DNA from: an uncultured Candidatus Saccharibacteria bacterium | GTDB taxonomy: Bacteria > Patescibacteriota > Saccharimonadia > Saccharimonadales > Saccharimonadaceae | DNA length: 59,658 bases | Reading direction: 5' to 3' | NCBI GenBank assembly: GCA_947303945.1 | Contig: CAMYZS010000008.1 | Span: 1 to 59,658, forward strand | In this document: one piece after another, positions 1 through 8,651 of the stretch | Layout: the number at the start of each line of letters is the position of its first letter | Numbering within the stretch: the stretch's first letter is position 1 | Translations under genes and position numbers: made by a program | The notes under the pieces: generated by a model | What the model was told of the DNA's origin: nothing | What the model saw: only the letters and a program-made list of their open reading frames with translations | Databases searched by the model: none

Positions 1-97
1 TTTTGTTGGCAAGTACTGCCAACTATTTTGTTGCAAAGGTCCTGGACCCTAACGCTTTGTAGATTTTTTGAAGTAAATGTGTTAGAATTTGCTTATT

Positions 98-188
98 GCG
101 CCCGTGGTGGAATTGGTAGACACGCTAGCTTGAGGTGCTAGTGGCTATTCAAACGGCTGTGCTAGTTCGAGTCTAGTCGGGCGCACCA
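98..188 (+). tRNA. tRNA-Leu (anticodon GAG)
   Basis: A seven-base acceptor stem (GCGCCCG with CGGGCGC), a D-arm, an anticodon arm with loop TTGAGGT giving anticodon GAG, a long class II variable arm, a T-arm with TTCGAGT and an encoded CCA at 186-188 are all visible. A possible -10 box TAGAAT lies at 83-88. The last 16 bases overlap the end of the oppositely transcribed recombinase gene, so the 3' half of this tRNA is the likely attachment site of the island to the right. Confidence 0.95.
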
Positions 189-1783
189 AACCTAGTTCTG
201 TTCTTAAGAGCCTGGTTAAAGACGTTTTCAAGAGGTTTCTTCCATCTGAAGGAGACCTCATTTTTGTTGTTAATTTCTAGGTTCGTAACCAATTTTCGTA
301 CTAACTGGTCCTTTTGCCATGAGTCGGCACTTTTCATCTTGTCAGCGAGGGAATCTAGCTGGTTCGTAAGTTCTTCCAGAATTTCTCGAACTTGGTCAGG
401 ATCGTAGATTTTGGCGCTAATATCGTCGCGTTCAGCTTGCAAAGCGGCTATCGCGTCGCGACATTCGTTCATTTGCTCTTTGACGAGTTTCTTGGCTTCT
501 TCTGGCGCATCTTTGCCTAGATCTATGAAAGCCTGCGCTAATTCACCCTGAGCGCGCTTCTTGGCCTTAATAGCAGCATTAACGCGTAGCTTTTCTTCAA
601 GTAGCTCGTTATGGCGGACGTCAATATAGTCATTTAAGTTATTGCGGAGTTCGTCTATCTCTTTCTTACCAAAATGTAGCGCTTCTAGCGTGTTGTAGAA
701 GTGGTCTAGGAAGATTTGCGCGCGAACGCTCTTTTGCTCGCGTTTACATTCTGTATTACCGCAACGGAAGTATAGGTATTTCTTGCCGGTGCGTGATTTA
801 GAGCGTGCTACATGCATGAAATTACCGCATTCACCACATCTCATGAGCTGGCGGAACGGAATGAAGGTTTTATCGTCTATCGCCTTAACGGAAGCCGAGA
901 TAACCTTCTTCAAGTTGCCGCGCTTCGCCTGGACTTCGCCGAATTGTTCTTCGGTTAGCATTGGCTTGAAGTTCGGTAGGATCTGGCGTAAGTCTACCTG
1001 TTGGCCAGCTTGTACGAGGATACCGTAGTAGAATGGATCGCTAAGGATTGCGCCAATCGTAGAATCGCTATCGTAAACATTAATGCGTTTTATGTTCTTA
1101 TTTTTGCGCGTTAACTTCGTCATGCGATGAACGTTGTTCTGGCGCCAGTAATCTATGATTTCTCGCTGAGAATGTCCCTCGAGATACATTTCGAAGCCAT
1201 GCTTGATATACTCAAAGTTATCGTCTGGCTCGTAATAGCCAGTTATTTCGCTACGGTTATAACCCCATTTTGGAATACCGCCAGATTTACCTTGAGCAAG
1301 GTTGGAATCGACGCCGCGCTGTACGCTCTCCGACAAATGCTCGGAGTATTGTTTAGACATCGCAAACATGATGTTTAGGAGTAGCTTACCGCTCGAATCG
1401 TTTGTAAATTCGAGCGTTGGAAATTTAAGGTCTTTAATCTTGCCGCTGTCTACCATATCGACAATCATTCCAGCCTCGAGCGAGTTACGCGCTAGGCGGT
1501 CTGGATGCCATGCTAGAATGCCGTCGTATTTGCCAGCTTCTAGATCTTTTAGCATCTTAGCAAAAACAGGTCGCCTTCCGGATATCTTTGCGGAATGCGA
1601 CTCTTTAAGCGTGTCTACAACTACAATGCCTTTATTCTCGGCATAGTCTAAGCAGTCTTTAATCTGATCAGGAAGAGACTTAGCCTGCGCGCCAACATCT
1701 TCAGATGATTTACGAGCATATAACACATAGCGGAGTAATGGTCTTTCTTCGCCGTTTGTTCCCAATACAGACTTGCTTTTCAT
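173..1783 (-). CDS. Large serine recombinase (site-specific integrase)
   Basis: This is a large serine recombinase of about 536 residues. The N-terminal resolvase domain shows YARKSSED near residue 22, where a Ser is the expected nucleophile, and the HPDRLAR arginine motif near residue 95. A recombinase domain follows, then a Cys4 zinc ribbon (CGECG and CGNTEC, around 315-350), a Lys/Glu-rich coiled coil and a basic tail. Such enzymes integrate and excise mobile elements. The ATG at 1783 is preferred because TATAAT lies 7 nt upstream and no Shine-Dalgarno site is present; an in-frame ATG at 1807 is possible. The last codons are read from within tRNA-Leu, which suggests integration at the tRNA 3' end. 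No resolvase motif is obviously missing, so it may be active. Confidence 0.93.
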   Translation of the reverse strand: MKSKSVLGTNGEERPLLRYVLYARKSSEDVGAQAKSLPDQIKDCLDYAENKGIVVVDTLKESHSAKISGRRPVFAKMLKDLEAGKYDGILAWHPDRLARNSLEAGMIVDMVDSGKIKDLKFPTLEFTNDSSGKLLLNIMFAMSKQYSEHLSESVQRGVDSNLAQGKSGGIPKWGYNRSEITGYYEPDDNFEYIKHGFEMYLEGHSQREIIDYWRQNNVHRMTKLTRKNKNIKRINVYDSDSTIGAILSDPFYYGILVQAGQQVDLRQILPNFKPMLTEEQFGEVQAKRGNLKKVISASVKAIDDKTFIPFRQLMRCGECGNFMHVARSKSRTGKKYLYFRCGNTECKREQKSVRAQIFLDHFYNTLEALHFGKKEIDELRNNLNDYIDVRHNELLEEKLRVNAAIKAKKRAQGELAQAFIDLGKDAPEEAKKLVKEQMNECRDAIAALQAERDDISAKIYDPDQVREILEELTNQLDSLADKMKSADSWQKDQLVRKLVTNLEINNKNEVSFRWKKPLENVFNQALKNRTRFGAPD

Positions 1784-1846
1784 AGGAATTATTATATCAT
1801 ATATCACCTAAAAGAGGTAGCTCGGCGGCCCTGACGGCTCTAGTCC

Positions 1847-1885
1847 ATAAAAAATCTCCGGTCGTGATCATGATCTAGCCGGAGA
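1847..1885 (-). terminator. Intrinsic terminator after the 47-codon gene
   Basis: TCTCCGG (1855-1861) pairs with CCGGAGA (1879-1885) around a palindromic GATCATGATC loop, and a T-run follows on the minus strand. It ends the transcript of the small gene at 1896-2039 before the recombinase promoter. Confidence 0.75.
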
Positions 1886-1895
1886 CTGGTTTGTT

Positions 1896-2039
1896 TTAAT
1901 AGTAAAATTCGACTTCGCCATTTTTGTTTACCGACTTCCATTGGTTCTGAGCGATACGCTCCGGTGTAACTTCAATGCTTTTGAGAAGGCTGAGTAATCC
2001 AGCGATAGCCGCGGACGTTTCTTTCTTTTCTTCGTCCAT
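1896..2039 (-). CDS. Small acidic protein, 47 aa, unknown
   Basis: The reading frame starts MDEEKKETSAAIAGLLSLLK and ends in FYY. An AAGGAG site sits 7-8 nt before the ATG, an extended -10 promoter (TGcTATAAT, minus strand, 2190-2198) lies upstream and a terminator follows the stop, so it looks like a complete independent unit. I do not recognise the product. The first half is predicted helical and the second half is polar. It sits just upstream of the recombinase gene on the same strand, where excisionase or directionality factors are often found, but nothing in the sequence proves that role. Confidence 0.55.
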   Translation of the reverse strand: MDEEKKETSAAIAGLLSLLKSIEVTPERIAQNQWKSVNKNGEVEFYY

Positions 2040-2198
2040 AAGGTGCTCCTTGCGTAGCTCACGAGCGTGAGCTTGTGAATGGCACGAACACTCCGCAATT
2101 AGCGTTCATGCGTACAAACAAAAAATGCGCACATTTTCTGCCGCATTTTCTAGGGCTTCGAGAGCATCTCTAAACTCGAAGCTAATTCTATTATAGCA
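2040..2198 (-). promoter_or_regulatory. Promoter and structured leader of the 47-aa gene
   Basis: On the minus strand an extended -10 box TGcTATAAT occupies 2198-2190. The roughly 145-nt leader that follows contains a perfect 16-base palindrome GCTCACGAGCGTGAGC (2057-2072) just ahead of the Shine-Dalgarno site. The palindrome could form a hairpin that affects ribosome access. Confidence 0.55.
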
Positions 2199-2372
2199 TG
2201 AATCTTCGGCTATGGCTTGTAATAATTGCGGAAGTAAGGTTAAATCAAGTAACCCTGCAAAGGGGTGCCGCAATTTTAACTAACCCACAACCAAATATTA
2301 ACTTTAATCCTGAAGTACGTCCTTTAAAGGTTGGAGTTAGAAAGACCTTGCAGGGTTTTAAGGAGTATTTAT

Positions 2373-2732
2373 ATGAGTAATATTGGTATATGTGAATACG
2401 TTATCGGCGTAATTCACGATAAAGACATTTGGTATTATGTCGGAAAAAGTGACGCCAACGGCGTGGGTCTTAAGCCAAACGAGCAATATTCTTCGTTTTC
2501 GGTTGATGCTAAACATTATGATGACGAAGATATTCTGCGAGAGGAGCTTGAATCTCTACCTAAAACTTTAACTTACAAGATTCTGGAGCTTCAGCGTTGC
2601 CCGAAATGCAAGAAAGAGTTTACGGAGCACCCAGCCTTATCTCGCGTAGATAATGAGACGGAGATTTGCCCAGAATGTGGAGTTCGCGAGGCTATAGAAA
2701 CATATGTTAGAAATGGCGCCCCTTCGTCATAA
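2373..2732 (+). CDS. Zinc-ribbon protein of mobile elements, 119 aa
   Basis: The C-terminal third holds two CxxC pairs, CPKCKKEF and CPECGVREA, separated by about 20 residues that include the phrase ALSRVDNETEICPECG. This is a common signature of small zinc-ribbon proteins in phages and integrative elements of Firmicutes-like hosts. The first 70 residues form an unrelated domain (ICEYVIGVIHDKDIWYYVGK). The ATG at 2373 is chosen because AAGGAG lies 9 nt upstream; longer in-frame starts lack a ribosome site. It converges on the WYL-like gene, with the stops about 2 bp apart. Molecular role unknown; zinc binding is inferred. Confidence 0.75.
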   Translation: MSNIGICEYVIGVIHDKDIWYYVGKSDANGVGLKPNEQYSSFSVDAKHYDDEDILREELESLPKTLTYKILELQRCPKCKKEFTEHPALSRVDNETEICPECGVREAIETYVRNGAPSS

Positions 2733-2733
2733 T

Positions 2734-3594
2734 TTATTTATTATTAACTTCTCTAAATTCGACTATGCGTTCTTTGCGAAAGATAATATGACGGCCGGAC
2801 AAGTATTGTTTGGATATGTATAGGTACTTATCGTCATACATCCAAACTGTTTCTCGTCGCCATCTTTTATCACTTCGAGAGCGCTCTGACTTATATCTAA
2901 ATTCAATTTCTTTACCGATATGTTCTTCTAGAAAGCGGTCGAGTGTTGATATGTTTACAGGGCGAGCACTGCTTGATTCGGAGCTACGAATATAATCGCC
3001 AGTTTCCGTTCGCTTTATTACGCCCTCTCTTAATAATTCGTTGAGTTTCGTTTTTATAGAACTCTTTTTCGTGGAGACTCTATTTCCATATCTTCTTTTT
3101 AGTCTGTCACGGATAATCTTAAAATCGAATGGTCCAGTTATCGTCTTTAATACTTCCGGAACGGCCTCTTTAAGCGAGACATAGTATTGATTGTTGGCCT
3201 GGCTTTTTTCTGCCTGTTCGTTGATTTGCGTATTGGAGGAGTAGAAATATTGTCCAGTTGATGCGCGCTCTATTATTCCACTGTACGCCATAGAAAGCGC
3301 AATGCTTCTAATTGAACCAATGTTGCTCGATACGCTATTGCCATATTTGGATATCAGTTCTTCTCGTATCTCGTCGCAATTAAGGATTTCGTTCTGGCGC
3401 TTTTTCAGGACATTTAGTATGGCTTCTCGCATACCAATGTTGTAGCCTTGCTTTGATTCTTGTCCCGGAAGAAGCTTCGCGTTGATTAAGAGCATTAGAT
3501 CCTGCACAGAATCAATGCCGCATTTTCGCAATTCTGAACATGCGGTCTTGGAGAGCCCTAGGATTTCAATTTTGTTTCCAAGTTTATTATCCAT
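2734..3594 (-). CDS. WYL-like transcriptional regulator
   Basis: The 286-residue protein begins with a helix-hairpin-helix-like segment resembling the RNA polymerase alpha C-terminal domain (LGLSKTACSELRKCGI). Two related winged-helix-like units follow (about 60-120 and 135-205, both with a 'YGN.VS...SIR/SIK' core). The C-terminal domain has the strand pattern of WYL domains (IEFRYKSERS, YLYISKQYL, IIFRKERIVEF). WYL proteins commonly sense nucleic-acid or nucleotide ligands and repress defence operons. It is the last gene of the minus-strand restriction operon, 16 bp after the helicase gene, so autoregulation of that operon is a reasonable inference. The domain call is from motif shape only. 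Confidence 0.65.
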   Translation of the reverse strand: MDNKLGNKIEILGLSKTACSELRKCGIDSVQDLMLLINAKLLPGQESKQGYNIGMREAILNVLKKRQNEILNCDEIREELISKYGNSVSSNIGSIRSIALSMAYSGIIERASTGQYFYSSNTQINEQAEKSQANNQYYVSLKEAVPEVLKTITGPFDFKIIRDRLKRRYGNRVSTKKSSIKTKLNELLREGVIKRTETGDYIRSSESSSARPVNISTLDRFLEEHIGKEIEFRYKSERSRSDKRWRRETVWMYDDKYLYISKQYLSGRHIIFRKERIVEFREVNNK

Positions 3595-3610
3595 TCCTCT
3601 CCTTTACTTC

Positions 3611-6115
3611 CTATTGCAATTCTCGCTCAATTATTTCATCGGCCTCTTTACGAGAGACGACAGTATCGAACAAACCAATCATTTGGCCATCATTTGCGGC
3701 GCGTCCGCCAGCATATTCGAGAGATGCATCCTCAAAGCGTCTAAACTGCGCGATGGCGGCGTTTAATTCCGTCTGGTTAAATGCACCCACTTCGCACATC
3801 ATATCGAATTCGCGAATTGTAAGGCCCGTGACCTTGATAAATAATTCTGGCTCAATATTTCGGATAACGTCGACAAGCGCTTGCTCACGATAATCGGTTA
3901 AGTACATGAATACTGGCACGCGAGTAATGAATTTGAGTAACTTTTCACGGAGCTTAGTCTTGAATGACTTTTGTTCTTTTTCTTCCTCAGAAATCTCTTT
4001 CTTTTCTTTTGGTGTAGCTTCGCGTCCTTCTTCTGCTATTTTGCGTTTCTTTTCTTGCAACGCTTTTTCGCGAGAGATAGTCTTAGTTAAGTCGCCACGC
4101 AAATTACGGAAGTCTTCGATCTTTTCAAGTGCCGCCATTAATTCTGGGTTATTAAGAATCTTTTCCAAGACAACGGTTGTGGTATCAACAAGGCGCGCAG
4201 ACTGCCAGCGGCGCGCAAGCATCGTAGACGCTGTGCCGTATGTTGAGATATCAAGAATCTCATTTGCGTTCAATTTTTGCATCTGGTGGCCGTCATAGCA
4301 GAGAATCGGTAGGAAGTGTATAAATTCTTCCAAGCGCTCTTCAGGGCGGCGACGATCGCCTACAGCGCCTAATTCGTTGCTATAGTTCGCGACTAGTTTC
4401 AAAGCACGTGATGGAGCAAAGTCTAGTACATAGCAAACCGACTTCATGATGTTTTTTCTCATCGGATCATCTGTATCTTTTAGAGTCCATGGGCTTTGCG
4501 CGCGGAATGCGGTCTGGAAGTAAGTTTCTGGTTTATCCGTATTACGCAAGAACAAAACGCCACTCCAAGCTGGAACTGTAACGCCAGTCGTTAATTTACC
4601 GCATGATAACGTAATCGTGTTTGTAGATAGTCCATTTTTGATGGCGCTATCGACGGGCTCTTTAGCAAATTTTCCGCCAGGCGTATCACTACCAGCGGCA
4701 CGTATAATCGTATAATTGCTAAAGAATGGATCATTATTAAGCATCTTCTCCATGGCCTTGCATGCGCCGACGCTTGGTAGGAACCAGAATGTGTGACGAA
4801 GTGACGAAAGTAGGCGCGCATCTTCAAAAGGAAGGGCAGGCGCTTTATGATCAAAACGATTCTCGACATCCACTTCTAGGTTTACACCATGAAGTATGTT
4901 TAAGAATTTCTGAACTTCTTTTTCGAGCTTAAACTTCCATTCTCCATCTACTTTTGTTGCTGTAAAGAATTTGTTTAAATCGAACTCATTAAACTCGCCC
5001 TGCATTGCAACTTCGCGTAGACTTTCCGGCATTTGATAGGTAAGCATTACGATTTGCGGTAATTCGAGGTAAGGGTTATTGTCCAATTTCCATTCTGCTT
5101 TGGCACGTTGCTCGTCAGCGTAGGTCCAGTTAAAAATCTGGTCTTCTGAAAATTCGCCATCGGTTAAGGCACGGAAAGGTGTTCCGGATAAATACAAAAA
5201 GCCGCGCGCCTTAATCGGCAAGGTTTTCTCAATCTCTTCGGTCTCATCATAGTCAGATGGAAGATTATCGTTCTTGTCATCTTCTGAAGTTAGCTCTTTT
5301 GCAGACTCGCGCCACGCACCAAAGTGGTACTCGTCAACGTAGATACAATCCCAAAGCGTCTCGTGCATTTTCTTATGGCGAGCCTTTACCTCGCCATTTA
5401 AGTTTTTACCGAGAACATCCTGGTAGCTCGCAAACCAGACAACCGGACGATTATCGTCGATTTCGTTCTCGTTCCAAGTGCTTAAGCCCTCGATAAATTG
5501 CCAACCATCAAAATCTTGGTGCCCATATAGATCCTTTTTCCATTCCTTTTCGACGCCTGGTTTATATGTAAGGACAAGAATACGTTTCCACCCCATCTTC
5601 TTTGCTAACTCGTAGCTCGTGAAAGTCTTGCCAAAGCGCATTTTTGCGTTCCATAGGAAGCGAGGAGGATCTTTTTCGTCTTGATGCTTTGAAAAATATT
5701 CAGATGTTCTCTCTACAGCTACTTCTTGTTCTGGGCGCATCTTGAAATCGGCTTTATCAGTGCCAGATTCTGGACGACCGTTTTTGATGCCGGCTATTAC
5801 GGCGCGAACATGTTCGACATCTGTATCATACCATTCACCTGCTATCTGATTGATACCGAGATTCTTTAACCATTTATGGACGGTGTGATCAGTAAAATAT
5901 TCGCCAGCTTTCGTAATGGCCAATTCGTAGTGCTCAATTTTATATTGTTTCTCTGGAGTTTTAACGAGACCTTCGCTAATGCGTTCATTTACGGCATCAA
6001 AATCGCTACCTGACTTTGTAACGCGCTCTGTATATCCGACTTTTACTCCGGGTTGGTTCGGCACGCTATAAACATAGATTTGTGGACGTTTTTGGTATCT
6101 TAACTCTCGGCTCAT
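3611..6115 (-). CDS. GIY-YIG-like nuclease / SF2 helicase (restriction subunit)
   Basis: An 834-residue two-part enzyme. The first ~90 residues resemble a T5orf172/GIY-YIG endonuclease (IYVYSVPNQPGVKVGYTERV). An SF2 helicase core follows: Walker A region NAKMRFGKTF near 160, DEYH box (YVDEYHFGAW) near 262, SGTPF motif III near 312, and the QTAFRAQ motif VI near 545. A Lys/Glu-rich coiled coil and a long C-terminal region complete it. Such proteins translocate on DNA and cleave unmodified target. The stop and the next start are almost adjacent to the methyltransferase gene at 6117, which makes a translocating restriction-modification system the best reading. Target sequence and type cannot be deduced. 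Confidence 0.85.
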   Translation of the reverse strand: MSRELRYQKRPQIYVYSVPNQPGVKVGYTERVTKSGSDFDAVNERISEGLVKTPEKQYKIEHYELAITKAGEYFTDHTVHKWLKNLGINQIAGEWYDTDVEHVRAVIAGIKNGRPESGTDKADFKMRPEQEVAVERTSEYFSKHQDEKDPPRFLWNAKMRFGKTFTSYELAKKMGWKRILVLTYKPGVEKEWKKDLYGHQDFDGWQFIEGLSTWNENEIDDNRPVVWFASYQDVLGKNLNGEVKARHKKMHETLWDCIYVDEYHFGAWRESAKELTSEDDKNDNLPSDYDETEEIEKTLPIKARGFLYLSGTPFRALTDGEFSEDQIFNWTYADEQRAKAEWKLDNNPYLELPQIVMLTYQMPESLREVAMQGEFNEFDLNKFFTATKVDGEWKFKLEKEVQKFLNILHGVNLEVDVENRFDHKAPALPFEDARLLSSLRHTFWFLPSVGACKAMEKMLNNDPFFSNYTIIRAAGSDTPGGKFAKEPVDSAIKNGLSTNTITLSCGKLTTGVTVPAWSGVLFLRNTDKPETYFQTAFRAQSPWTLKDTDDPMRKNIMKSVCYVLDFAPSRALKLVANYSNELGAVGDRRRPEERLEEFIHFLPILCYDGHQMQKLNANEILDISTYGTASTMLARRWQSARLVDTTTVVLEKILNNPELMAALEKIEDFRNLRGDLTKTISREKALQEKKRKIAEEGREATPKEKKEISEEEKEQKSFKTKLREKLLKFITRVPVFMYLTDYREQALVDVIRNIEPELFIKVTGLTIREFDMMCEVGAFNQTELNAAIAQFRRFEDASLEYAGGRAANDGQMIGLFDTVVSRKEADEIIERELQ

Positions 6116-6116
6116 C

Positions 6117-7643
6117 TTACATCTCCTTAATCATTGATTTGATGTATTCTTGCTCATCGGGAGTGATATCGTAACGATCAAATAGTTTGTCGTCCGTCCA
6201 TTCATGATCCATTGGTAAGTCAGGTACAAATGAATAAACTTTAGCAGTGGTATCTTGCGTAACTTTTTTAAGAAATACTAGGAATCTGAAAAATCTTGTC
6301 TTTATGTATTTGCTAAAATTAATGGCTTCTTGCTCATTATCAAAAGATTTTATAATTATGTAAGTCTCGGTACAGACAGAAGAAGGTTCTGCTATTGTTG
6401 GGCGAGTTAGCACTCTATTCGGGATATCACCGGAGCCTTCGTTGGCCTTAGGGAGTAGCACTTTAAATCTATTAATGTAGTTTTTGCCACTCTGTATCTG
6501 GGTTTTGTAGACATATCCTGTCTTTTTGTTTGCGTAAATCTTATATTTGTCAGGGTTGTTGATGTTGTCGAAGTTCGTAAAGTTCGTTGCTAATCCAAAA
6601 GGCTTACGGCTTGATACGACTTTATCTAGCGTACTTTCGTGGAGAGCTTGTACTTTGCGAAGAATCGGAATTGCCTCATTCCAGCGAATAAGCGTATCGT
6701 ATTCATCTAGACGGCGTTTCATAGGTGGGCGCTCGTCATCGCCGATTATGGTAGTAATTTCGCAATCACCAGAATAGTCCTTTTGCCAAATGAAGTAGTT
6801 GACGCCGCCTTTGATTTCAACTCCAGGGAAGCAATCACTTGCGTCTGGATAGTCGACAAGCTTCTTAATATGGCGATCATGAAGCATTTCATCGCGAAAA
6901 TCATCTAATCCTTTACCGCCGGCAAACCATCTAGAAGGTACAATGAAAGCCATATATCGAGGTTCTAGTCTCTTAGCTTGACGAATAAAGAAGTGATAGA
7001 TTGGGGCTGCGCTAGCACCGTTACCACCATCACTCAATTGATATGGTGGGTTACCTACAATTACATCGAATTTCATAGTTTTTACCTCCTCAGGTTTTAA
7101 ATGGATAAAGTTATACGCGTGACGTTCGCGCGTCTCATCGCGATCAAGCTCGCTACCTTCTTTGTTGCCACAATAAATACAAATACTATTCTTATAAGTA
7201 TGTGGACGGTTATCATAAGAAATATTGCCGGCAGGCGTATCGAATTTAGCAATCGATTTTTCACCATTTGCATTCTTGGAGGTATAAAGACTTCTTCGGC
7301 TCATAAGCGCAGTTAAAACAGTGAGAGCGATGCCGTAAAGCATATTATGAAAGATATGTTCGCGGCGCTTTTCTTCATCTGGAAATTCATCTCGAAGACC
7401 AACCATTAAACGTTTAGCGATCTGGCGGAGAAAAATGCCAGTTTTGCATGCTGGATCTAGCCATCTAAGGCTTGAGTCTTGCCACACTTCGTCCGGCAGT
7501 AGATCAAGGATCTTGTCTACCAGTTCTGGTGGCGTAAAGACCTCATCGCTAGATAGGTTTGCTATACAGTCCAGAATGTCTGGAACATGGCCACCCTTAA
7601 TTAAGCGCGTGAAAAGATTCACTTGGCTCTTCTCATTCTCCAT
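6117..7643 (-). CDS. N6-adenine DNA methyltransferase (Eco57I-like)
   Basis: A 508-residue methyltransferase. FTPPELVDKIL is followed by the AdoMet-binding motif I, LDPACKTGIFL (near residue 63), and the catalytic NPPY motif (VGNPPYQLSDGG, near 198), characteristic of gamma-class adenine-N6 methyltransferases. A CIYCGNKEG pair may bind zinc. The C-terminal half would be target recognition. It overlaps the upstream methyltransferase-fold gene by 11 bp and lies 1 bp from the helicase-nuclease gene, so the three are co-translated. Motif I carries K-T where G-S/T is usual, which is tolerable in the family. It would protect self DNA from the downstream nuclease. Confidence 0.9.
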   Translation of the reverse strand: MENEKSQVNLFTRLIKGGHVPDILDCIANLSSDEVFTPPELVDKILDLLPDEVWQDSSLRWLDPACKTGIFLRQIAKRLMVGLRDEFPDEEKRREHIFHNMLYGIALTVLTALMSRRSLYTSKNANGEKSIAKFDTPAGNISYDNRPHTYKNSICIYCGNKEGSELDRDETRERHAYNFIHLKPEEVKTMKFDVIVGNPPYQLSDGGNGASAAPIYHFFIRQAKRLEPRYMAFIVPSRWFAGGKGLDDFRDEMLHDRHIKKLVDYPDASDCFPGVEIKGGVNYFIWQKDYSGDCEITTIIGDDERPPMKRRLDEYDTLIRWNEAIPILRKVQALHESTLDKVVSSRKPFGLATNFTNFDNINNPDKYKIYANKKTGYVYKTQIQSGKNYINRFKVLLPKANEGSGDIPNRVLTRPTIAEPSSVCTETYIIIKSFDNEQEAINFSKYIKTRFFRFLVFLKKVTQDTTAKVYSFVPDLPMDHEWTDDKLFDRYDITPDEQEYIKSMIKEM

Positions 7644-8229
7644 GAGTCATCTCCTTATAGGATACCGTCGGGTATTCCTTTATTACTGATTCGATTCCTA
7701 GCTCCATGTCTGTTAGTGCATAAACGCGGCGCTTAAACAGGCCTTTTGCTGGCGTAGAATATTCGGTGAAAAAAATCTTATCTGTACCGTTCAGCATGTC
7801 GCCAACGATCAGATTCGTATCCATAATTTCTTCCATAGCGAGCAAAAACTCTTTGGAAGTTTTCTTCGGGAGATAATCAAAAATCACGCCCCGTAGGCGT
7901 TTTTTACATTCAGCAATATTATCTTCGGCAATATCTACGCCGTAGATAGTTGATAAGACTTTAAGAACTGAGAATTCGCGATTTTTAGTGTGCCATTCGA
8001 TGCGGTCTTGTTTTAGATGATCGAGACGCTGGCGGAGAATAGCTTCAAGAAAATTGCCGTCACCACAGGCCGGTTCGAGGAAGCGCCAATAGCGATTAGA
8101 AGTAGCCTGAGTCAACGCTAAGATATTATTTACTTCGCGCTCACTCGTAAAAACCTCGCCACGGTTACGTACTCGAGATTTTGACTTGATTTGTTTAGAC
8201 TTACGCTCTTTTGGAGCTTCAGTTGACAT
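7633..8229 (-). CDS. Methyltransferase-fold partner lacking NPPY
   Basis: The 198-residue protein has GEVFTSEREV, then a good AdoMet motif I (FLEPACGDGNFLEAIL, near residue 52) and a motif II region (IYGVDIAEDNIAECKKRL). It stops before any NPPY-type catalytic motif. It is therefore half of a methyltransferase, either a dedicated AdoMet/DNA-binding partner of the next gene or a non-catalytic specificity subunit. The 11-bp overlap with the complete methyltransferase supports joint function. Translation starts just after a hairpin that includes the AGAGG ribosome site. Alternatively it is an eroded duplicate, but its frame is intact and it is the first gene of the operon. Confidence 0.75.
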   Translation of the reverse strand: MSTEAPKERKSKQIKSKSRVRNRGEVFTSEREVNNILALTQATSNRYWRFLEPACGDGNFLEAILRQRLDHLKQDRIEWHTKNREFSVLKVLSTIYGVDIAEDNIAECKKRLRGVIFDYLPKKTSKEFLLAMEEIMDTNLIVGDMLNGTDKIFFTEYSTPAKGLFKRRVYALTDMELGIESVIKEYPTVSYKEMTHGE

Positions 8230-8466
8230 ATGCCTCTGTTGCGCTTTCTTTACAACAGAGCTTTTGTAATAAAAATCAGGACGCAGTCTGTCGCGTCCTG
8301 TTACGTGAATCTAAAACCTGATTGGACGCCCCAGCTGAGTCCTAATCATTTTACAACAGAGACATACATCTTTATTGTCTGAGACGTCCAAGCATATGTA
8401 CGTCTCGACAGAAAAGCATGCGCCTCTGTCTTGCCTGTTGTAATAAATTAATTTTGATTAGGACTC
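8230..8466 (-). promoter_or_regulatory. Structured switch-like leader of the restriction operon
   Basis: Reading the minus strand from the predicted start near 8464: GAGTCCTAATCA at the 5' end pairs with TGATTAGGACTC about 120 nt later (8455-8466 with 8337-8348) and closes a domain containing a GAGACGT/ACGTCTC hairpin. Next comes a strong hairpin CAGGACGC/GCGTCCTG (8277-8300) followed by ATTTTTATT, which looks like a terminator. Last is a hairpin CTCTGTTG/CAACAGAG that contains the ribosome site right before the ATG at 8229. The 12-mer TTTACAACAGAG (plus strand) occurs twice, at 8249-8260 and 8350-8361, so pairings can exchange. No known riboswitch consensus was recognised. Confidence 0.6.
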
Positions 8467-8470
8467 TTTA

Positions 8471-8499
8471 ATTATAGCATGAAACGCAACATTTTTGAA
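8471..8499 (-). promoter_or_regulatory. Promoter of the restriction operon
   Basis: Minus strand: -35 TTCAAA (8499-8494), a 17-bp spacer and an extended -10 TGcTATAAT (TATAAT at 8476-8471). Transcription would start near 8464, exactly at the outer stem of the structured leader. The 8500-8650 stretch further upstream shows no gene. Confidence 0.7.
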
Positions 8500-8651
8500 G
8501 ATGCATAAGGTGTTGTATGACATATTTTATCCACTCGTGTCAAGAAAAAATCCCACCCCTATTTTCTGCACAATAACTGCTCGAGCACCGTTTGTGATCA
8601 AGTGGTGATTTTGCTTGCTTTTGGAGTAGGATTATTTCGTAATTAGAATAG

